Assembly: GCA_035575095.1 (NCBI GenBank)
Contig: DATLYF010000030.1
Span: forward strand, 1-20,148
Length of the DNA stretch: 20,148 nt
Reading direction: 5' to 3'
Source: DATLYF01 sp035575095
GTDB lineage: Bacteria; Pseudomonadota; Gammaproteobacteria; Competibacterales; Competibacteraceae
A model generated the notes under the pieces. That model did no database searches, was not told where the DNA came from, and saw nothing but the letters and a program-made list of their open reading frames with translations. Numbering within the stretch: the stretch's first letter is position 1; the number at the start of each line of letters is the position of its first letter. Below are positions 10,304-16,648 of the stretch, piece by piece. Both the position numbers and the translations under genes were made by a program.

Positions 10304-10960
10304 TCAGGACAGCTCCACCGCAGAGCGCGTGCGCAGGGGCAGGCGAGCCCCGGGGCGCAGGCGCGTACGCCGCGTACGCAACCATTTCACCAGGCGCACG
10401 CCTAGCAGCAGCGCCAGCAGCGTCGCGTAAAGCAGGGGCTCCCGCACATCGGCCTTGACCAGCCAGAGGAAGTGCAGCACTCCCAGCACGGCGAGGGGAT
10501 AGACCAGCCGGTGCAAACGTTTCCAATTGCGACCCAGGCGCCGCATCCAGCCGTTGGTGGAGGTCACCGCCAGCGGGACCAGCAGCACGAAGGCGCTGAA
10601 GCCCACGGTGATGTAAGGGCGTTTGGCGATGTCCTCGGCGAGCGCACCCCAATCCAGGGTCAGATCGAGCAGCAGGTAGGTAGCGAAGTGGAGCGCGGCA
10701 TAGAAGAACGTAAACAGCCCCAGCATGCGCCGGTAATGCAACGGCCAGCTCCAGCCGGCGAGCAAGCGCAACGGCGTAAGGGCCAGGGTGAGCAGCAGGA
10801 AGCGCAGCGTCCAGTCGCCGGTGAAGCGGGTGATGGTCTCCACCGGGTTGGCGCCCAAGCCGGGCCCCAGGGCGGCATGGATCAGCCCGGCCAGGGGCAG
10901 CAGTGCAGCACAGAACACGGCCGGCTTGCCGATGCGGTTGATGCGTTGTATAGAGGGCAT
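10304..10960 (-). CDS. msrQ: MsrQ haem-binding membrane subunit, without msrP beside it
   Basis: MsrQ (YedZ) is a six-helix inner-membrane b-type cytochrome that feeds electrons from the quinone pool to the periplasmic methionine sulfoxide reductase MsrP. The 218-aa protein has His91 (YAALHFATY), His150 (WKRLHRLVY) and His163 (VLHFLWL), which I take as the family's haem-ligand set. The first helix is AVFCAALLPLAGLIHAAL, and a basic C-terminal tail follows residue 190. I chose ATG 10960, with GGGGAG about 11 nt upstream; an upstream GTG at 10972 would overlap that site. No msrP gene lies on either side: downstream is the glp operon and upstream is the small-RNA pair. MsrQ may pair with MsrP encoded elsewhere or with another partner. 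Confidence 0.9.
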   Translation of the reverse strand: MPSIQRINRIGKPAVFCAALLPLAGLIHAALGPGLGANPVETITRFTGDWTLRFLLLTLALTPLRLLAGWSWPLHYRRMLGLFTFFYAALHFATYLLLDLTLDWGALAEDIAKRPYITVGFSAFVLLVPLAVTSTNGWMRRLGRNWKRLHRLVYPLAVLGVLHFLWLVKADVREPLLYATLLALLLGVRLVKWLRTRRTRLRPGARLPLRTRSAVELS

Positions 10961-11044
10961 GGTGCGTCGCACTCCCCGATGATGGGCTCGGCCTTAGCTT
11001 ACGTCCCATTCAGACCCGTGGATGCGCCATGTCGTTCGCAGCAT

Positions 11045-11072
11045 AAAAAAAGCCGAGGCAAGGAGCCTCGGC
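11045..11072 (-). terminator. Intrinsic terminator of small RNA 1
   Basis: Perfect 8-bp GC-rich stem (plus-strand arms 11052-11059 and 11065-11072) with a 5-nt loop. A run of seven A on the plus strand (11045-11051) follows, i.e. U7 in the minus-strand RNA. The tail is suitable for Hfq binding if Hfq is involved. It also separates the sRNA from msrQ, whose start codon is 84 nt further on. Confidence 0.88.
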
Positions 11073-11120
11073 CAAGAACCACCAAAGGAGGATTTGGAAA
11101 AGAACATCCGGAGGATGTTG
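11045..11120 (-). ncRNA. Putative sibling small RNA 1 with anti-Shine-Dalgarno loop
   Basis: The predicted minus-strand transcript is about 76 nt. Hairpin 1 is AACATCC-TCC-GGATGTT (11119-11103), a perfect 7-bp stem. Hairpin 2 is CCAAA-TCCTCC-TTTGG (11097-11082), whose loop matches the core of the 16S anti-Shine-Dalgarno sequence. Hairpin 3 is the terminator GCCGAGGC-TCCTT-GCCTCGGC (11072-11052) followed by seven T. All three loops are pyrimidine-rich. It lies downstream of a promoter on the same strand. I do not recognise a named family; the architecture resembles trans-acting sRNAs that pair through C-rich loops with ribosome-binding sites, such as the tandem sibling sRNAs of Neisseria. Start is inferred from the -10 and is good to a few nucleotides. 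Confidence 0.75.
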
Positions 11121-11175
11121 CAGTGCAGTATAAAAGTGTTTGGTGCAATGCGTCAAGAGATTTTTTTGCATTGCA
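11120..11175. promoter_or_regulatory. Three evenly spaced TGCAATGC-type arms over the small RNA 1 promoter
   Basis: Plus-strand GCAGTGCA (11120-11127), TGCAATGC (11144-11151) and GCATTGCA (11168-11175) start exactly 24 bp apart in alternating orientation. The first touches the -10, the second overlaps the -35 and the third lies upstream of it. Arms two and three are perfect inverted copies; the first has one mismatch. The position fits an operator for a dimeric regulator that I cannot name. Confidence 0.5.
11127..11156 (-). promoter_or_regulatory. Sigma70 promoter of small RNA 1
   Basis: On the minus strand TTGACG (11156-11151), 18 bp, TATACT (11132-11127), five of six consensus matches in each box. 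The predicted start is about 11120, exactly where the first hairpin begins. The match in layout with copy 2 is strong evidence that this strand is the transcribed one. Confidence 0.78.
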
Positions 11176-11193
11176 GCAGGAGGCGCTGAACGA

Positions 11194-11228
11194 CCTGACC
11201 CGGCAGGTATGAGCCTGTCCGCGTCAGG
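11194..11228. repeat. Hairpin-forming inverted repeat between the two small RNA units
   Basis: CCTGAC (11194-11199) pairs with GTCAGG (11223-11228). CGG (11201-11203) pairs with CCG (11219-11221) and CAGG (11204-11207) with CCTG (11214-11217). There is one mismatch, one bulge and loop TATGAG. It sits between the terminator of unit 2 and the promoter of unit 1 and is not part of the duplicated cassette. Function unknown. Confidence 0.5.
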
Positions 11229-11236
11229 CCGAGCAT

Positions 11237-11265
11237 AAAAAAAGCCGAGGCGGGGAGCCTCGGCT
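11237..11265 (-). terminator. Intrinsic terminator of small RNA 2
   Basis: Nine-base-pair stem (plus-strand arms 11243-11251 and 11257-11265, counting the outer A-T pair), loop of five, then U7 from the plus-strand A-run 11237-11243. It should stop sRNA 2 before the unit 1 promoter, making the two RNAs independent. Confidence 0.88.
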
Positions 11266-11313
11266 AACGAACCACCAAAGGAGGATTTGGAGGAGAACAT
11301 CCGATGGATGTTG
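11237..11313 (-). ncRNA. Putative sibling small RNA 2 with anti-Shine-Dalgarno loop
   Basis: The predicted minus-strand transcript is about 77 nt with the same three-hairpin plan. Hairpin 1 is AACATCC-ATC-GGATGTT (11312-11296). The linker contains CTCC, giving the extended pyrimidine stretch CTCCTCC into hairpin 2, CCAAA-TCCTCC-TTTGG (11290-11275). The terminator is AGCCGAGGC-TCCCC-GCCTCGGCT (11265-11243). Compared with copy 1 the terminator stem is one pair longer and the linker is more C-rich. The stretch CTCCTCCAAA is perfectly complementary to the Shine-Dalgarno region of glpS (4058-4067), and GTTCTCCT to that of glpR (1554-1561). Family not recognised. Confidence 0.76.
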
Positions 11314-11343
11314 CATCGCAATATAGAGAATTTGGTGCGATGC
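11313..11343. promoter_or_regulatory. Inverted repeat spanning the small RNA 2 promoter
   Basis: Plus-strand GCATCGCA (11313-11320) and TGCGATGC (11336-11343) are perfect 8-bp inverted arms with 15 bp between them. They lie flush with the -10 and the -35. The corresponding arms in unit 1 differ in sequence (TGCACTGC/GCATTGCA) but are still inverted copies apart from one position, which suggests the symmetry itself is maintained. Probable repressor or activator site; regulator unknown. Confidence 0.5.
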
Positions 11344-11348
11344 GTCAA
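11320..11348 (-). promoter_or_regulatory. Sigma70 promoter of small RNA 2
   Basis: On the minus strand TTGACG (11348-11343), exactly 17 bp, TATATT (11325-11320). Both boxes match five of six consensus positions and the spacing is optimal. The predicted start near 11313 coincides with hairpin 1. It is the best promoter in the window by eye. Confidence 0.82.
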
Positions 11349-11374
11349 GCTTTTTGCTCGTTTGTTTTCATTTG

Positions 11375-11389
11375 AATACGACATGTATT
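11375..11389. promoter_or_regulatory. Palindrome upstream of the PadR gene, possible autoregulatory site
   Basis: AATAC-GACAT-GTATT is a perfect interrupted palindrome 83 bp before the PadR start, in a locally AT-rich stretch between the divergent sRNA 2 and PadR genes. PadR proteins commonly bind short ATGT/ACAT- or GTAT/ATAC-type palindromes in their own promoters. A weak -35/-10 pair, TTGTTT (11362-11367) and TGTATT (11384-11389), overlaps it. The assignment is inference. Confidence 0.35.
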
Positions 11390-11471
11390 TGATCCAGAGC
11401 GACACTGGCAACGCCGAAGAAGGAGCCCGTCCCATCAACTTGCGGCCAGAATTGATCGAGGAGCCTTAACG

Positions 11472-12014
11472 ATGGATATCAGAACGATCTGCCTGGGGGT
11501 ACTGACCCTGGGTGATGCCACCGGCTACGAAATCAAAAAATACTTTGACAACGCCTTCAACCACTTCTTCACAGCGGGTTACGGTTCGATCTATCCGGCA
11601 CTGGCCCAGCTTACAGAGGCGGGCTTGGTGACCTGTATGGCCCGCGAGCAGGAGCGGCGCCCCGACAAGAAAGTCTATAGCATCACTGCGGCCGGACGCC
11701 GGCATCTGGAGGAGGCGCTCACGATCTGCCCGGCGCGGCACAAGGTACGCTCAGAGTTCCTGGTGCTGATGTATTTCGCCCATCTGCTCAGCCGTGAGCG
11801 GCTCGCCAAGGTGATCGATGCCCGCCTGCTCTACCTGGAGGAGCTGATCGACGGATTGCGGGCCTGCGAGAATGACGCGCAAGCCACGCCCGGGCAGCGC
11901 TTCACCGCGGGATTCGGCATCGCCGTGTTGCAGGCGGCGGCGGATTACATCCGCCAGAACCGCCATCTGGTGGAGCAGGCCGAGCCGGTCGAAGCGGAGG
12001 TGGCGAGTGTCTGA
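11472..12014 (+). CDS. PadR-family transcriptional regulator
   Basis: A 180-aa cytoplasmic DNA-binding protein. The N-terminal winged helix is typical of PadR: ICLGVLTLGDATGYEIKKYF, then GYGSIYPALAQLTEAGLVTC and a wing with KKVYSITAAGRRHLEEAL (about residues 5-85). The C-terminal half is helical (about 95-170) and should form the dimer arm of the Vir/PadR_C type. The ATG follows GAGGAG (11458-11463) with 8 nt spacing. The ligand is unknown. Candidate targets are its own promoter, the divergent small RNA 2 promoter or a distant gene; the neighbouring permease is convergent and therefore less likely to share its promoter. Confidence 0.88.
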   Translation: MDIRTICLGVLTLGDATGYEIKKYFDNAFNHFFTAGYGSIYPALAQLTEAGLVTCMAREQERRPDKKVYSITAAGRRHLEEALTICPARHKVRSEFLVLMYFAHLLSRERLAKVIDARLLYLEELIDGLRACENDAQATPGQRFTAGFGIAVLQAAADYIRQNRHLVEQAEPVEAEVASV

Positions 12015-12025
12015 GCGCGTCGGCG

Positions 12026-12907
12026 TCAGCGCCTGCCCCGTGCCCACACCCTGGCCAAAGCGCCCAACCGCACCGTGAGCGCTGCCACGCCGGCCAGAGT
12101 GAGGAAGCCGCCGAGCAGCAGCTTCCAGGTGAGCCGGTCGCCCCACACCACCACCCCTAGCGTCACCGCCAGCACCGGGGTGAGCAGCATTAACGGGGCC
12201 GTGACGCTCACCGGATAGCGCCGCAGCAGGTAGTAGACCAGGCCGTGCCCTACCAGGGAGGAGCCGATGGCGGAATAGGCCGGGGCTGCCCATTCCAGCC
12301 AGGAGGCGGAGGCAATGGCCGCCCACTGACCCTGTTCCAGCCAGGCCGACAGCAGCAACTGGCCGGGGGCGCCGAGCAGGGCGACCCAGGCCTGCAGGGT
12401 GAATACGCCCACACCCTGGATGCGGCGCATCTGCACCGTGGCCAGGGCCATCATCACCGAGGCGCCGACGATGTAGGCCAGTGCGTCGAGGTGCTGGAAG
12501 ACGATAGGATCGAAGCCGATCACCAGTACCCCGGCGAAGGCGGTGGCGATGCCGATCAGCCGCTTCGCATCCAGCCGCTCCCCTAGCCACAGCACCGCCA
12601 GCAGCGCCGAGAACGGCACATAGAGCTGGCCGGCGATGGCCACCGAGGAGACATCGGCAGAGGCCGACAGTCCCAGGAACATCAGGGCGAAATGGGCCAC
12701 ACCCAGAGTCAGTCCGATCTGGACGAGCGCGCCGACACGGTCCGGTACCGGCCGCAACCAGGGCAGCAGCACCAGGAGCAGGATGAGAAAGCGCAAGCCG
12801 GTAAACAGCAGCGGCGGAAAGTGGGATACGCCCACCTTGCCGGCGATGAAGTTGAAGGCCCAGGCAAGATTGGCGACCAGCGCCAGCAGAGAATCGACAG
12901 GTGCCAT
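12026..12907 (-). CDS. EamA/DMT-superfamily permease
   Basis: A 293-aa inner-membrane protein with about ten hydrophobic helices in two homologous EamA halves. The first half starts at LLALVANLAWAFNFIAGKVG and contains GLRFLILLLVLLPWL; the second starts near LAYIVGASVMMALATVQMRR and includes SLVGHGLVYYLLRRYPVSVT and APLMLLTPVLAVTLGVVVWG. The family exports amino acids or other metabolites (RhaT/YdcZ/PecM-like); the substrate cannot be read from sequence. The start ATG 12907 begins directly at the first helix; a GGAG lies 13 nt upstream, rather far. It converges on the PadR gene with 11 nt between stops. Confidence 0.88.
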   Translation of the reverse strand: MAPVDSLLALVANLAWAFNFIAGKVGVSHFPPLLFTGLRFLILLLVLLPWLRPVPDRVGALVQIGLTLGVAHFALMFLGLSASADVSSVAIAGQLYVPFSALLAVLWLGERLDAKRLIGIATAFAGVLVIGFDPIVFQHLDALAYIVGASVMMALATVQMRRIQGVGVFTLQAWVALLGAPGQLLLSAWLEQGQWAAIASASWLEWAAPAYSAIGSSLVGHGLVYYLLRRYPVSVTAPLMLLTPVLAVTLGVVVWGDRLTWKLLLGGFLTLAGVAALTVRLGALARVWARGRR

Positions 12908-13114
12908 GCCGGATGCTCAGCTCCGGCCCTGGACCCGGCGGCTGGCGCCGTCGGCGGAGCAGGGGAATGGGGGGACAAAGCTCAAGGCGGTGCGCAAGCT
13001 CATGGAAGATCCTGGGGCAGCGATCGGTGAAGTCCGAACAGCGTACATGGCGGTCAAATCTTGTGGAACGCGAGGTTGCAGGCTGCTGCTACGCCTGGGC
13101 ATCATAGCCAGCCC
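12908..13114. other. Divergent spacer between the EamA permease and selO
   Basis: 207 bp that should hold promoters for both genes. I see no convincing -35/-10 pair, operator or structured RNA. It is GC-rich and the selO ATG has no clear Shine-Dalgarno sequence. Confidence 0.4.
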
Positions 13115-14581
13115 ATGAAGACCCTGGAACAGTTACGTTTCGATAATTCCTACGCGCGCCTGCCGGAGCGCTTCTACAGCCGCGTGCGGCCTACGCCCCG
13201 GGGCGAGCCCTACCTGGTGGCTTTCAATCCGGAGGCGGCGCGGCTGCTGGAGCTGGATGACGGCGAAGCGGAGCGCGCGGATTGCGCCGCGATCTTCGCC
13301 GGCTGGCGACTGCTGCCGGGAGCCGAGCCCATCGCCGCAGTCTACGCCGGCCACCAGTTCGGGGTGTGGGTGCCGCGCCTGGGGGATGGCCGCGCCATCC
13401 TGCTGGGCGAGGCGCTGACCGAGGCCGGCAGCCGCTGGGACCTGCAGCTCAAGGGCGCCGGTCCGACGCCGTACGCGCGCATGGGCGACGGCTATGCCGT
13501 GCTGCGCTCCACCATCCGCGAGTACCTGTGCGGCGAGGCCATGGCCGGGCTGGGCATTCCCACCACCCGCGCGCTATGCATCGTCGGCTCCGATGCCCCG
13601 GTCTACCGCGAGACCGTGGAAACTGGCGCCACCCTACTGCGTCTGGCTCCCAGCCACGTGCGTTTCGGCAGCTTCGAGTACTTCGCTCACAGCGGCCAGC
13701 CCGAGCAGGTGCGGCAACTGGCCGATTACGTCATCGCGCTGCACTTCCCGGAGCAAGCACGGCTGCCGGAGGCCGAGCGCTATCCGGCCTGGTTCGCCGA
13801 GGTGGTGGCACGCACCGCCCGCCTTATTGCCCAGTGGCAGGCGGTGGGTTTCGCCCACGGGGTGATGAACACCGATAACATGTCCATCCTCGGCCTCACC
13901 CTGGACTATGGGCCGTTCGGCTTCCTCGACGCCTACGAGCCGGGTTTTATCTGCAACCACTCCGATACCTTCGGCCGCTACGCTTTCAACCGCCAGCCTG
14001 CCATCGCTCACTGGAACCTGGCCTGCCTGGCCACGGCGCTGCTGCCGCTGATTCCCGAGGCGGAGCTGCGCGCCGCCCTGGAGCGCTTCCCATTGCTGTT
14101 CGATGAATATTATCTGGCGCTGATGCGGGCCAAGCTCGGGCTCACCGAGGCACGCGAGGAGGATGCCGAGCTGATCGGCGACTGGCTCGACCTGCTGGTG
14201 CGCGGGCATCTGGACTATAGCAACAGCTTCCGCGCCCTGTGTCGCTTCCGCCTGGACGGCGAGCATCGTGAGCTGCGCGACCGCTGCCTCGACCGCGGCG
14301 CCTTCGATGCCTGGGCGGCCCGCTACCGGGCGCGGCTGCTGGCCGAAGGCAGCTGCGACCGGGAGCGGCGGGCGCGCATGGAGCGGGTCAACCCCAAGTA
14401 CATCCTGCGCAATTATCTGGCCCAGGTCGCCATCGAGCGGGCCAAGGAAAAGGATTTCGCCGAGATCGAGCGGCTGCGGGCGTTGCTCGCCGAGCCATTC
14501 GCCGAGCATCCGCAGATGGAGGCCTATGCCGCCGAGCCACCGGAGTGGGGGCGGCATCTGGAGATCGACTGTTCGTCCTGA
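13115..14581 (+). CDS. selO: SelO protein adenylyltransferase (YdiU)
   Basis: SelO is a pseudokinase-fold enzyme that binds ATP in a flipped orientation and transfers AMP to Ser/Thr/Tyr of target proteins, linked to oxidative stress. The 488-aa protein is the usual length (E. coli about 478). Recognisable stretches are YAGHQFGVWVPRLGDGRA, then LQLKGAGPTPYARMGDG (nucleotide-binding Lys), VLRSTIREYLCGEAM, and LRLAPSHVRFGSFEYF. The catalytic region has HGVMNTDNM and DYGPFGFLDAYEP (metal-binding Asp). The protein ends in CSS; Cys486 is the conserved C-terminal cysteine that is selenocysteine in animal SelO. I chose ATG 13115 over an upstream GTG because homology begins at MKTLEQLRFDNSYARLPE. The ribosome site is weak. 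MsrQ, also redox-related, is about 2.2 kb away, which may be coincidence. Confidence 0.96.
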   Translation: MKTLEQLRFDNSYARLPERFYSRVRPTPRGEPYLVAFNPEAARLLELDDGEAERADCAAIFAGWRLLPGAEPIAAVYAGHQFGVWVPRLGDGRAILLGEALTEAGSRWDLQLKGAGPTPYARMGDGYAVLRSTIREYLCGEAMAGLGIPTTRALCIVGSDAPVYRETVETGATLLRLAPSHVRFGSFEYFAHSGQPEQVRQLADYVIALHFPEQARLPEAERYPAWFAEVVARTARLIAQWQAVGFAHGVMNTDNMSILGLTLDYGPFGFLDAYEPGFICNHSDTFGRYAFNRQPAIAHWNLACLATALLPLIPEAELRAALERFPLLFDEYYLALMRAKLGLTEAREEDAELIGDWLDLLVRGHLDYSNSFRALCRFRLDGEHRELRDRCLDRGAFDAWAARYRARLLAEGSCDRERRARMERVNPKYILRNYLAQVAIERAKEKDFAEIERLRALLAEPFAEHPQMEAYAAEPPEWGRHLEIDCSS

Positions 14582-14584
14582 GCC

Positions 14585-16393
14585 TCAGATCCGCACCTTC
14601 ACATAGCTTCCCGGCGCGTCCTCCAGCGCCGGCAGCGCGCCGTCGCCCGGCACCCGCGCCGGCACCTGAGCGCCGGCGTAGCGCTTGACCCAGCGCAGCC
14701 AGTCCGGCCACCAGGAGCCCTCATGCTCCTTGGCGCCGGCCACCCATTCCTCGGGCGTCTCCGGCAGCTTGCCGCTGGTGGTGTAGCCGTATTTCTTCGA
14801 GCTGGCGGGATTGATCACCCCGGCGATGTGGCCGGAGCCGCCGAGCACGAACTTGACCGGACCGGACAACAGCTTCGCGCCGGCGTAGGTCGACTTCCAC
14901 GGCGCGATGTGGTCCTCTCGGGTGGAGAGGAAATAGGCCGGTATCTGGATACGGCGCAGGTCGATGGGTTCGTTCAGCAGGGTGATGCCGCCTGGCTCCT
15001 TAAGCCGGTTGCGCTGGTACATGTTGCGCAGGTAGAAGCTGTGCATGCGCCGCGGCATACGGGTGGCGTCGGAGTTCCAGAAGAGCAGGTCGAAGGCCAT
15101 GGGCTCGCGGCCCATCAGATAGTTGTTGACGACGAACGACCAGATCAGGTCGTTGGAGCGCAGCAGGTTGAACACATTGGCCATGTCGGTGCCTTCCAGG
15201 TAGCCCTTCTCCTCCATGCGCTGCTCGATCAGCTGTAGCTGCTCCTCGTCGATGAACACCGACAGCTCGCCGGGATCGGTGAAATCCAGCATGGTGGTGA
15301 AGAAGGTGGCACTCTTGACGCGGGTGTCGCCCTTGGTGGCCAGATAGGCTAGGGTGCAGGCCAGCAGGGTACCGCCGATGCAGTAGGACACGGCGTTGAC
15401 CTCGTCCACGCCGGTGGCCTGGGCGATGGCGTCCAGGGCGGCCAGCGTGCCTTCGGCGAGGTAATCCTCAAAGTCCTTCTCGGCCAGCCGCTCGTCGGGG
15501 TTGACCCAGGAGATGACAAATACCGTAAAACCCTGCTCGATCGCCCAGTGGATGAAGGAGTTCTTGGGGCGCAGGTCGAGGATGTAGAACTTGTTGATCC
15601 ACGGCGGTACGATCAACAGCGGACGTTTGAACACCTTCTCGGTGGCAGGGTTGTACTGGAGAAGCTGCATCAGCTCGGTCTGGTAGATCACCTTGCCCGG
15701 GGTGATGGCCACGTTCTCGCCGAGGCGAAACGCTTCCAGGTCGGTCATGCTGATGCGCAGCTTGCCCTGGCCGCGATCCAGATCGGCCAGCAGATGTTCC
15801 AGCCCCTTGACCAGATTGTCGCCGCCGCTCTCCAGGGTGGCCTTGAGCACCTTGGGGTTGGTCAGGGCGAAGTTGGTGGGAGCCATGGCATCGATGTACT
15901 GGCGGGTGTAGAAGTCCACGCGCTCGGCGGTCTTGGGGTCGAGCCCCTTGACCTCGGCCACGGTGCTCTGGATGGTGCGGGCGGCCAGCAGGTAGGACTG
16001 CTTGATGAAGTCGAACATCACGTTCTCCGCCCATTCCTCATCCTTGAAGCGCTTGTCACCGGGCGGGGGCTGGATCATCGGCTCCACCTCCTGACCCAGG
16101 AGGCGGCGGGTAGTGGTATGCCAGAGCTGCAGATAGTCCTGGGCCAGGCGCATCTGCGCGTGCAGCAGTGCAGACGGGTCGGCCATCAGGCGCTTGCCCA
16201 GCTCCATGAAGGATTTGGCGACGATGCCCGGATCGGGGATGGTGAAATGGTTGCCGCGGGCCTGGTGCGCCAGGTAGGCCTGCAGCAGGCGCTGGCTGCG
16301 CTCGACAATGCGACCGAAGTTAGCCACCAGCTTGGCGGGATCGTGCATGGGCGGCGGTTGCGGTATCGTGGACGAGTGCTTGGGGTCGCTCAT
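14585..16393 (-). CDS. phaC: Class I-type poly(3-hydroxyalkanoate) synthase
   Basis: PhaC polymerises 3-hydroxyacyl-CoA into PHA at the granule surface. The 602-aa length fits class I. The N-terminal PhaC domain (about 60-230) leads to an alpha/beta-hydrolase fold with the synthase box SYCIGG at 336-341, nucleophile Cys338. Asp494 (STREDHIAPW) and His522 (GSGHIAGVINP) complete the triad. Other family stretches are PPWINKFYILDL, FVISWVNPD and FFTTMLDF. The box begins with Ser instead of the more common Gly; S/G is accepted at this position. I chose ATG 16393, with GTGAGGAA upstream, over a start 12 codons earlier. Stops of phaC and selO are only 3 nt apart. No phaA or phaB is present, so monomer supply is encoded elsewhere. 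Confidence 0.96.
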   Translation of the reverse strand: MSDPKHSSTIPQPPPMHDPAKLVANFGRIVERSQRLLQAYLAHQARGNHFTIPDPGIVAKSFMELGKRLMADPSALLHAQMRLAQDYLQLWHTTTRRLLGQEVEPMIQPPPGDKRFKDEEWAENVMFDFIKQSYLLAARTIQSTVAEVKGLDPKTAERVDFYTRQYIDAMAPTNFALTNPKVLKATLESGGDNLVKGLEHLLADLDRGQGKLRISMTDLEAFRLGENVAITPGKVIYQTELMQLLQYNPATEKVFKRPLLIVPPWINKFYILDLRPKNSFIHWAIEQGFTVFVISWVNPDERLAEKDFEDYLAEGTLAALDAIAQATGVDEVNAVSYCIGGTLLACTLAYLATKGDTRVKSATFFTTMLDFTDPGELSVFIDEEQLQLIEQRMEEKGYLEGTDMANVFNLLRSNDLIWSFVVNNYLMGREPMAFDLLFWNSDATRMPRRMHSFYLRNMYQRNRLKEPGGITLLNEPIDLRRIQIPAYFLSTREDHIAPWKSTYAGAKLLSGPVKFVLGGSGHIAGVINPASSKKYGYTTSGKLPETPEEWVAGAKEHEGSWWPDWLRWVKRYAGAQVPARVPGDGALPALEDAPGSYVKVRI

Positions 16394-16431
16394 GGCGCTG
16401 TTCCTCACGGCTGGGACGGCTTCTGGCATAG

Positions 16432-16460
16432 GCTATAACAAAGTCGGCCGGGACTGTGAA
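16432..16460 (-). promoter_or_regulatory. Possible sigma70 promoter of phaC
   Basis: On the minus strand TTCACA (16460-16455), 17 bp, TATAGC (16437-16432). The spacing is optimal and the boxes are moderate matches. The predicted start about 7 bp after the -10 gives a leader of about 32 nt. On the plus strand a lone TATACT (16544-16549) without a good -35 could serve the divergent gene. Confidence 0.45.
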
Positions 16461-16648
16461 CCAGGCCCGTGTCCCGCGGACCGATGGCTGCGCTGCGGCG
16501 GCGGAGTACGGCGTTCACGCTCCCCGAGGCAGGGGCGAAACGATATACTTCGCCACCATTGACGTGGGGCGTGGGCGAGCGCCCTGCCGTTTTCCGACTC
16601 CGGCCCTGTTGAACCGAACAACGCCTTGTCCCGTGGAGCATTTCCAGC

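Larger units (their letters stand above)
11041..11156 (-). repeat. Tandem cassette copy 1 (of 2)
   Basis: Direct repeat unit matching 11233-11348 with a 192-bp offset at the terminator stem. The unit carries promoter, hairpins and terminator in the same order. Similarity falls off outside these limits, so duplication covered exactly one transcription unit. Copy 1 additionally has an upstream TGCAATGC arm (plus-strand 11168-11175) that copy 2 lacks. Confidence 0.85.
11233..11348 (-). repeat. Tandem cassette copy 2 (of 2)
   Basis: Second direct repeat unit, upstream of copy 1 in the direction of transcription. By eye the transcribed parts (75-76 nt) differ by about seven substitutions and one indel, nearly all in loops and linkers, while every stem is retained. 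The promoter spacer region is more diverged, with only the -35, -10 and the CACCAAA stretch kept. Confidence 0.85.

Noticed and set aside
11041..11348. CRISPR-like or REP/IS-associated repeat
   Set aside because: There are only two units, each with promoter and terminator, no short regular repeats with spacers, no transposase and no target-site duplication.
11010..11438. A 142-codon minus-strand open frame that runs through both repeat cassettes and gives an internally repeated peptide
   Set aside because: The frame is open only because the cassette is duplicated. It crosses two strong terminators and two promoters, has no ribosome site and its peptide is unlike any protein; the RNA-structure explanation accounts for the conservation better.
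11287..11469. A 60-codon plus-strand frame preceded by AAAGGAGG, starting at TTG inside cassette 2
   Set aside because: The Shine-Dalgarno-like sequence is the complement of the sRNA loop, the first copy has no equivalent frame, and the frame ends only because it meets the PadR leader.
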